From positions 1 through 46,973 of the forward strand of contig JALSSW010000130.1 in NCBI GenBank assembly GCA_026984035.1: a stretch of 46,973 nt of DNA. Reading direction: 5' to 3'. The notes below the pieces were generated by a model that saw nothing but the letters and a program-made list of their open reading frames with translations, was not told the DNA's origin and searched no databases. This document shows positions 41,611 to 46,973 of the stretch, piece by piece. Every line of letters starts with the position of its first letter. Within the stretch, counting starts at the first letter, position 1. This DNA comes from Planctomycetota bacterium (lineage in GTDB: Bacteria > Planctomycetota > UBA1135 > GCA-002748355). Position numbers and translations under genes: made by a program.

Positions 41611-42652
41611 AGTTCGAAAGCTTGATCTGACGGCCGGTGATTTTCGGCTCAAAGGTTTGGATTTTCGCGTGGAGCGGGGTGAGTGCCATGCTCTGATTGG
41701 GCCGACCGGAGCAGGCAAAACCCTTCTCCTCGAAGGGGTGGCGGGTCTTCTTCCCACCCAGGGGGGACAGGTCCTGATGGATGGAGAGGATGTGACTGGA
41801 TGGGCCCCGGAACGGCGAGGGATCGCCTATGTGCCCCAGGATCTCGCGCTTTTCCCTCACCTCAACGTGGAGGAAAACCTGCGTTTTGGCATGCGATACT
41901 CGAAGCGGAATTCCGGCGGAGAAGAGGGCCTTCACGACCTGATTGCTTTTTTGGGTTTAGAGCCACTTTTAAAGCGTCGGATCGAGGGTTTAAGTGGGGG
42001 AGAGCAACAACGAATAGCTCTCGTCCGGGCCTTAGCAGCCGGGAGGAGGCTCCTTCTTCTGGATGAACCCTTCTCCGCGATTCACGCAGGTCTCAGAAGA
42101 GACCTCTGGCGGGTGCTGCGTGAATTGATTGCACGCTTTTCTCCCGGAGTCCTGCTTGTGACCCATGATGTGGAAGAGGCCTTCCTCCTCGGGGACCGGG
42201 TGTCGGTCCTTCTTGATGGGTACATCCGCCAGGAGGGGGTGGGGGAAGAAGTGTATCGAAATCCCTGTGATCCCGAAGTTGCGCGTCTGCTCGGTGTTCG
42301 AAATCTATTCGCGGCAGAGATTCAATCTTGTGAAGAAGGAGTGGGCTGGGTGCTGTGTCCCGGCCTTGGCCGAATCCATTCCCGAATCCCCGAAGGGCTG
42401 AGTAGCCGCTGCCTCCTGGGCTTTCGAGGACATGAAGTCCTCTTGGAAAAAGGAGAAGGCCTTGGGACAGAAGTGAGGGGGAAGGTCCGCGAATGGTTCC
42501 CAGGTGGTGGAAAAACCTTGGTTCTCGTAAGCCTCCCAGGGATTCCCGATCTTTGCGAAATTGAATTTCGGGACACCCGCAGTTTCTGTCCTGGGGAAGA
42601 CATCCGCTTTTGGATTCCCGCAGATAAGACCTTTGTGCTTCCTGCTCCCTAG
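41603..42652 (+). CDS. modC: Molybdate/tungstate ABC transporter ATP-binding protein
   Basis: A 349-residue ATPase. Walker A is GPTGAGKT (residues 33-40), the signature LSGGEQQR (130-137), Walker B LLLLDEP (150-156), and the switch His is in LLVTHD. The D-loop, usually SALD, reads SAIH, losing the conserved Asp. The C-terminal 110 residues form a TOBE-type oxyanion domain (LGFRGHEVLL), usual in ModC. TTG start with GGAGGAGG at 41591-41598. Overlaps modB by 8 bp. Converges on the chemoreceptor gene. Confidence 0.87.
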   Translation: MLEVRKLDLTAGDFRLKGLDFRVERGECHALIGPTGAGKTLLLEGVAGLLPTQGGQVLMDGEDVTGWAPERRGIAYVPQDLALFPHLNVEENLRFGMRYSKRNSGGEEGLHDLIAFLGLEPLLKRRIEGLSGGEQQRIALVRALAAGRRLLLLDEPFSAIHAGLRRDLWRVLRELIARFSPGVLLVTHDVEEAFLLGDRVSVLLDGYIRQEGVGEEVYRNPCDPEVARLLGVRNLFAAEIQSCEEGVGWVLCPGLGRIHSRIPEGLSSRCLLGFRGHEVLLEKGEGLGTEVRGKVREWFPGGGKTLVLVSLPGIPDLCEIEFRDTRSFCPGEDIRFWIPADKTFVLPAP

Positions 42653-42669
42653 ACAGGGGACCTGGGAGC
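42644..42669. terminator. Inverted repeat between modC and the chemoreceptor gene
   Basis: GCTCCC (42644-42649) and GGGAGC (42664-42669) flank a short centre that also contains CCCT/AGGG. It overlaps both stop codons of the convergent genes. No T-run, so only a possible shared terminator. Confidence 0.25.
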
Positions 42670-44204
42670 TAGATCCTGAGTTTGAATGCCTTGACTCTCT
42701 CCTCGATTTCATCAAAAGCCCTGCGGGATGTTTCGGTGAATGCCGCGAGTTCCTCCGATCTTGCAGCATTATCCTGGCCCATCTGGTCCAAGGCCGAAAG
42801 GGCTGTCCTGATTTGATTCAGGTTCGCAGCCTGTTCCCCTGACTGCCCCTTAATCTCCTGGAGAATAGAGCTGACCGTTGTGGTTCCTTCCTGAATCTTT
42901 TTAAAGAAATCGCCAACCTCGGAAGTAATCAAAACTCCGCGATCCGCCCGGCTTGCAGCTTCATTGATCATTGTGGAAGAGTTTTGCGCTGCTTCCGCGC
43001 TCCGTTGGGCCAGATTCCTGACTTCTTCTGCGACCACAGCAAAGCCCTTCCCTGCTTCACCTGCACGAGCTGCCTCCACAGCAGCGTTCAGTGCGAGGAG
43101 GTTTGTTTGAAAGGCAATCTCATCAATGATGTTGATGACTTTTCCGATTTCTTCTCCCGACTCTTTGATTTGCTGCATGGCTTCATCCAGGTCTTTCATC
43201 CGGGAGTTTCCTATTTGGGCGGCACTTGCGTTTTCCCCGGCGATGTTGTTGGCTTGCACCGAACTTTTTGCCGTGCTTTCCGTCTGCTCTGTGAGTTCTT
43301 GGAGAGTCGCGTTAAGCTCTTGGAGAGAGGCTGCTTGGGTCGTTGCATCCTGGGCAAGGTTGGTACTGCAATCCACGAGTTCCGTGGAATTCCCTTTAAG
43401 AAGGTCCACGGTTTTCCGGACGCCAAAGATGGAGTCGTTCAAGCTGTCACAAAACTTATTGAAGGAGAATCCCAATTCCCCGATTTCATCTCGGTGGTGT
43501 TCCACGACCCGCTGGCTGAGATCTCCATCTCCTTCTGCGATCTCATGGAGCCTTCTTGCGAGTTCTTTTATGGGAAGGATCATGGTTTTTCGAAGAAAGA
43601 GGATGGTTGCAATCAGTGCGGCAATCCCAAGATAGAGTGCCCCCCATTGAACCTTTGCAAGAATGGATTTTTCTTTCTCACCTTTCTTTTGAAATGCTTG
43701 GGTTGCCTGGTTCATGAGGGAAAGGAGTTTGAGGTTATTGTCCATAAGAGCCGTCAAGGCAGGACCGATGGCATCTTTGGGCACATCCTTTTGGAGGGCC
43801 TTCCCCAGGCGCTGGTAAATCGGCTCCCACACCTTTAAGCCTTCCTTGAGGTATTTTTGAATCTGGGGATCTGTTGCGGGTGGAAGGGTGCATGGTTGGG
43901 AGGTTGCATCCAAGGTTTTGCCACCCAAAAGAAGTGCGCGCAGAGTTTTGTCAAAGAGGGAACTGGTTTTTTGCAAACCCGCTAGCTGTTTCCTCCGCAG
44001 GTCAGCATTTTCTTCTTTGGCGATGGTCAAAGCTTCCTTGGTCATTCTTTGAGAAAGCATTCGTTGTCTTCCGGCGACGTTGACAAGGAGCCCTGTGGCC
44101 CTTTGCCTTGCGAGAAAAATTGAAGACTGGATCGCAGTTCCGAAAATGATCAAAGAAAAAAGGCTGAGGATGAGGAAAAGCTTGGTTTGGATCGAAAACT
44201 TCAT
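42669..44204 (-). CDS. Methyl-accepting chemotaxis protein with PilJ/NarX-type sensor domain
   Basis: A 511-residue chemoreceptor. One N-terminal helix ([16 protein letters not shown]), a periplasmic domain of about 150 residues, a second helix ([16 protein letters not shown]), a HAMP domain ([20 protein letters not shown]), and a coiled-coil signalling domain with the hairpin tip [20 protein letters not shown] that binds CheA/CheW. The periplasmic domain begins [20 protein letters not shown], which matches the P-box of NarX-type and PilJ-type nitrate/nitrite sensors. It would report nitrate or a similar anion to the chemotaxis pathway. Located convergent to modABC. Confidence 0.92.
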   Translation of the reverse strand: MKFSIQTKLFLILSLFSLIIFGTAIQSSIFLARQRATGLLVNVAGRQRMLSQRMTKEALTIAKEENADLRRKQLAGLQKTSSLFDKTLRALLLGGKTLDATSQPCTLPPATDPQIQKYLKEGLKVWEPIYQRLGKALQKDVPKDAIGPALTALMDNNLKLLSLMNQATQAFQKKGEKEKSILAKVQWGALYLGIAALIATILFLRKTMILPIKELARRLHEIAEGDGDLSQRVVEHHRDEIGELGFSFNKFCDSLNDSIFGVRKTVDLLKGNSTELVDCSTNLAQDATTQAASLQELNATLQELTEQTESTAKSSVQANNIAGENASAAQIGNSRMKDLDEAMQQIKESGEEIGKVINIIDEIAFQTNLLALNAAVEAARAGEAGKGFAVVAEEVRNLAQRSAEAAQNSSTMINEAASRADRGVLITSEVGDFFKKIQEGTTTVSSILQEIKGQSGEQAANLNQIRTALSALDQMGQDNAARSEELAAFTETSRRAFDEIEERVKAFKLRI

Positions 44205-44344
44205 GGTTCTATTTTTCTCTTTCGGTGGGCTGGACCCCGTGCGATAGGATCGGGAGGCAAGCTGCTTTTTTCAGCGGAACTTCATTTCTGGCCACCTCGA
44301 CCTTTCCGCTTTTGGGTTATTTTTCGACCTTCCAGAGGGTTCAA

Positions 44345-45739
44345 ATGAACCAATTCTATACTCCGTTTTTCCTTCTTTTCCTCTCTCCGCTTTCATCACA
44401 AGTTTCTCGACTGGATGCGGAAAAAATACGTAAGGAAGGCTTGGAGAACAGCCATGTGATGGAGCATTTAGATGTAATCACCAATGACATCGGCCCTCGG
44501 TTAACGGGATCTCGGAATTTTGAGCGTGCTTGTAACTGGGCCAAAAAGCGATTTGAGTCCTTTGGGCTCAAGGCTCATTTGGAAAAATGGGCTGAGTGGC
44601 CAAGAGGCTGGGATCGGGGTCAATGGCAAGGGCGCATCACTCTTCCCGAAAAAATGGAGCTCCAAGTGGCAACTCCGGCTTGGACCGCCGGAACAAAGGG
44701 GCGCTTGTTGGGGGAGTTGACCCTTCTTCCTCGCAGTAAGTCTCGGCTTCAAAAAGAACGAAAGCGTTTGAAGGGGAAAATCCTTTTTGGTCCCGTTCCT
44801 TCCAAAAGAACTCCCTATGGGCGTCAGTTTCTGGAACTTGTGTCCAAGGTCGGGGCAAAGGCCATTCTTACTCCTTCCAAAGGCGACAAAGCCTTTCCTC
44901 AGAGGATCAGAGTCTTTGGGTCCTACCGAACCGTTTTTGCAAAAAAAGGGCGTCTTCCCAAGCTGCCTTTGATCGTTGTGCGGGCTGACCAAGGGAAGAA
45001 GATAGAGGCCTGGTTGAAGGCAAAGAAAAAGGTGGAGGGAGAGTTTGAAATCCGAAACCGCTGGAGGAAGGGGCCGATCCCGATCAACAATGTTGTGGCT
45101 GAGATCAAAGGAAGCCAAAAGCCGGACGAAGTGGTAATCGTTTGTGGACACTTGGATTCCTGGCACCAGGCAACAGGCACCACCGACAATGGAACTGGTT
45201 CGGCGACCACGATCGAAGCTGCCCGAATCCTTGCGGCGGTTGGAGCTAGGCCAAAGCGCACAATTCGGTTCATTCTGTGGGGTGGGGAAGAGCAGGGTCT
45301 TTTGGGATCCTTTGCTTATGTGCGCAGGCATCGACAGGAGATGAAAAAGATCTCCTGCGTTCTGAACCATGATACGGGGACCAACTGGGCGCATCGACTT
45401 TCGGTTACAGAGAAGCAATTCCCCTTCATGGAAAAGGTCTTCGCGCCAGTGATGAAGTTGTCCCCTCCTGATAAGGATTTCCAGGGGAAGGTCTTTATTT
45501 TGAAGAAAGTCAAATCCTTGGGTCGAGGAGGCGGTAGTGACCATGCTTCCTTCCTGCGAGCGGGCGTCCCTGCGTTTCCTTGGGGGCTGACTGGGAGAAG
45601 TAATTACTTCGGAAGAACCTGGCACAGCCAGTGGGATACTTATGATGCTGCAATCCCTGAATACCAGAAACATACCGCGACAGTCATTGCTCTGACCGCC
45701 TTGGGGATTGCCAATTTAAAAACCCTGCTTCCAAGATAA
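44345..45739 (+). CDS. Secreted M28-family zinc aminopeptidase
   Basis: A 464-residue exported peptidase. MNQFYTPFFLLFLSPLSS is the signal peptide. Metal ligands appear as in M28: His in CGHLDSW, Asp in TDNGTGSA, Glu pair in GGEEQGLLGS, Asp in NHDTGTN, and His in RTWHSQWDTYD. The segment from about residue 130 to 230 is a PA-like insertion. It would cleave N-terminal residues from peptides outside the cell or in the periplasm. ATG 44345 has AGAGGG a few bases upstream. Diverges from the chemoreceptor gene across a 140-bp gap. Confidence 0.92.
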   Translation: MNQFYTPFFLLFLSPLSSQVSRLDAEKIRKEGLENSHVMEHLDVITNDIGPRLTGSRNFERACNWAKKRFESFGLKAHLEKWAEWPRGWDRGQWQGRITLPEKMELQVATPAWTAGTKGRLLGELTLLPRSKSRLQKERKRLKGKILFGPVPSKRTPYGRQFLELVSKVGAKAILTPSKGDKAFPQRIRVFGSYRTVFAKKGRLPKLPLIVVRADQGKKIEAWLKAKKKVEGEFEIRNRWRKGPIPINNVVAEIKGSQKPDEVVIVCGHLDSWHQATGTTDNGTGSATTIEAARILAAVGARPKRTIRFILWGGEEQGLLGSFAYVRRHRQEMKKISCVLNHDTGTNWAHRLSVTEKQFPFMEKVFAPVMKLSPPDKDFQGKVFILKKVKSLGRGGGSDHASFLRAGVPAFPWGLTGRSNYFGRTWHSQWDTYDAAIPEYQKHTATVIALTALGIANLKTLLPR

Positions 45740-45749
45740 CAAGAGAAGA

Positions 45750-45770
45750 GGAGGGCCATGCAGGCCCTCC
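45750..45770 (-). terminator. Terminator hairpin between convergent protease genes
   Basis: GGAGGGCC (45750-45757) and GGCCCTCC (45763-45770) form a perfect 8-bp stem with loop ATGCA. Read on the minus strand, a pyrimidine-rich TCTTCTCTTGTT follows it, fitting termination of the S41 protease transcript. Confidence 0.6.
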
Positions 45771-45777
45771 CGGTGGA

Positions 45778-46973
45778 CTACTTTTTCTTGCGTTCGCTCC
45801 TTCGAATGAGTTTGGGACGGGCCTTTGCTTTCCATGCTGCTACTTCATCCATCCCAACCTGGATGGCTTTGAGGAGCTGGGGATCAAAGCCCTTTTGTTC
45901 CGAATCCGGCCCTGCCGGGACACGAAAATCAGGCATGCAACCATTGAGTTCCATGTCCTGTCCTGTGTTTTCAATAAACCAACCCCGGAAGGGTAGGCGC
46001 AAGAAACTCCCATCCATCAAGCCCGTTCCACCGGTTGAGATCACTCCCCCTGCGGTCCGTTCGCCAACAATCTTTCCCCGCTTTAAGGTTTTGATGGCGT
46101 GTGAGATGATCTCTGCATTGGAGAAGCTTCGTTCATTGCAAAGAAGGACGATGGGTTTGTCCCAGGATGCGTAGATTCTCCTGTCCTGAGGATACCCTGG
46201 CTTGCTCCCTCCTCGGGGAATGGTCAGGGCGTGAGAGGGTTGGCAAAGAATCGTCAAGATGTGGTCTGCCGTAAATCCTCCACCATTATCTCTTACATCG
46301 ATCAGGAGGCCATCCTTACCGGATCCTGCAGAGAAGATTTCTGCTTCGAGCCGATGGAAGCTTGACCAGTTCATTCCTCGAATATGGACATATCCCAAAG
46401 TCCCTGCGCTGATCTCCTCCACATCTTTTCGGCGACGGCGAATCAGGTCGTCATAAAGCAAGCTCCAAACCAGCCTTTTTGGGCGGGGTGTTATGTGGAT
46501 GACCCTGGAGGTGCCTGAGCCATTGGATACTTTCAACTCAATGGGTTTTGCCTTTTCGAAAACAAGGAGACTCTCCACATCGCTGTCCGGTTGGATTGTT
46601 TTTCCTTGGATTTCTAAAATGCGTTCCCCTGCATGGATTTTGGAGCGTTGCAGCCAGGCCGGGCTTTTGTAAATCACGGACTGCACGAGGAGTCCTGGAC
46701 CTCCCGCTTGGCGGTCAAAAACAAGGCCGAGATCGAAGTTTTTCTTTTTCCAAGATGGAGCCTTCGTTTGCTTCAGGCCCGCAGGCTCCGGGGCTCCATA
46801 ATAGCCTAGGTGTGAACCATTGAGTTCGCCAAGCATCTCGTTGACAAGAGTTGAAAACTGGGTGGAGGAAAGACAGTAGGGAGCGACTGCTTCGTAACGA
46901 TCCCCTACGGCCTTCCAGTTTCGGTGGTTCAAAGCCTTATCGTAAAAGGCCTCCCCAATCGTGTGCCAGGCTT
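45778..46973 (-). CDS. Tricorn-like S41 protease, C-terminal part (5' truncated by window)
   Basis: The frame is open to the window edge; coding continues past the TTG at 46932 (AWHTIGEAFYDKALNHRNW reads through), so the gene starts outside. It matches the C1-PDZ-C2 part of tricorn protease and relatives. FYDKALNHRNW and the His in ELNGSHLGYYG belong to C1. FDLGLVFDRQAGGPGLLVQ and GERILEIQGKTI form the PDZ. GLLIDVRDNGGGFTADHIL is the S41 oxyanion segment, and LLCNERSFSNAEI holds the likely nucleophile Ser. It trims peptides to short products. A Lys/Arg-rich tail ends the protein (RRSERKKK). Confidence 0.88.
   Translation of the reverse strand, partial: AWHTIGEAFYDKALNHRNWKAVGDRYEAVAPYCLSSTQFSTLVNEMLGELNGSHLGYYGAPEPAGLKQTKAPSWKKKNFDLGLVFDRQAGGPGLLVQSVIYKSPAWLQRSKIHAGERILEIQGKTIQPDSDVESLLVFEKAKPIELKVSNGSGTSRVIHITPRPKRLVWSLLYDDLIRRRRKDVEEISAGTLGYVHIRGMNWSSFHRLEAEIFSAGSGKDGLLIDVRDNGGGFTADHILTILCQPSHALTIPRGGSKPGYPQDRRIYASWDKPIVLLCNERSFSNAEIISHAIKTLKRGKIVGERTAGGVISTGGTGLMDGSFLRLPFRGWFIENTGQDMELNGCMPDFRVPAGPDSEQKGFDPQLLKAIQVGMDEVAAWKAKARPKLIRRSERKKK

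Larger units (their letters stand above)
3002..42578. repeat. Over-represented dispersed word GGGTGTCC (complement GGACACCC)
   Basis: By hand count the octamer occurs about 20 times. Plus orientation starts: 3190, 3454, 12908, 16123, 21884, 22829, 25129, 25292, 25994, 38496, 39641, 39725. Minus orientation starts: 3002, 14323, 18579, 26067, 31105, 31757, 34025, 42571. About 16 of them extend to GGGTGTCCC, and about nine are preceded by AT (ATGGGTGTCC). All lie inside genes, on both strands and in differing reading frames, so protein sequence does not explain them. About two would be expected by chance at this composition. Confidence 0.8.

Overview
The window reads as one contig of a Gram-negative bacterium with a fairly high G+C content (not computed). 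LPS-type functions (a GT9 heptosyltransferase-like enzyme, GDP-heptose synthesis genes, a WaaP-like kinase fold) point to an outer membrane. The secreted proteins are of a kind I associate with Planctomycetota: an YGTGCP motif in one, and an FG-GAP protein whose C-terminal part is reminiscent of a shared planctomycetal module. Planctomycetota or a neighbouring phylum is therefore my best guess, from recall only. Genes are tightly packed, with many ATGA/GTGA/TTGA start-stop overlaps and several TTG starts. I saw no phage, transposase or CRISPR.

Layout. 1-8.8 kb: end of a methyltransferase, an M32 carboxypeptidase, a diiron ferritin-like (DUF455) plus ATP-grasp pair, a structured region with a strong intrinsic terminator (candidate RNA), a secreted protein, a UbiD-type decarboxylase, an unknown Lys-rich protein and an ArsC arsenate reductase. 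9.2-12.1 kb: a three-gene cassette of a divergent sigma-factor-like protein, a small secreted protein and a membrane-anchored protein with carboxypeptidase-regulatory-like domains. 12.2-16.5 kb (minus): MFS transporter, alpha/beta hydrolase, radical SAM-TPR fusion and GT9 enzyme in one operon. 16.6-19.4 kb: mobB, a UbiA enzyme of the decaprenyl-phosphate phosphoribosyltransferase type, and a GT-C membrane glycosyltransferase. 19.5-23.6 kb: a secreted FG-GAP protein and a secreted TIM-barrel glycosidase. 23.6-28.3 kb (minus): UDP-glucose dehydrogenase, a small membrane protein, a repeat/hairpin block, then methyltransferase, degenerate LPS-kinase-like protein and GT87 mannosyltransferase. 28.5-30.1 kb: ECF sigma and its membrane anti-sigma. 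30.2 kb: tRNA-Val(TAC).

30.4-36.4 kb holds a compact six-gene operon: hddC, gmhB, hddA (GDP-D-glycero-alpha-D-manno-heptose synthesis), then both subunits of a thiamine-diphosphate E1 enzyme without E2/E3, then a cobalamin-binding-type radical SAM enzyme. This is the best candidate for an undescribed pathway, perhaps a modified heptose. 36.4-40 kb: a lipoprotein cytochrome c, a TIM-barrel protein and a TPR membrane protein whose divergent start codons overlap. 40-42.7 kb: modABC molybdate/tungstate uptake, convergent with a chemoreceptor carrying a nitrate-type P-box. 44.3-47 kb: a secreted M28 peptidase and the C-terminal part of a tricorn-like S41 protease.

Across the window the octamer GGGTGTCC (or its complement) occurs about 20 times by hand count, where roughly two would be expected. 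It lies in both orientations and always inside genes. This looks like a genome-wide signal word. All functional calls rest on recognised motifs and no database search was possible.
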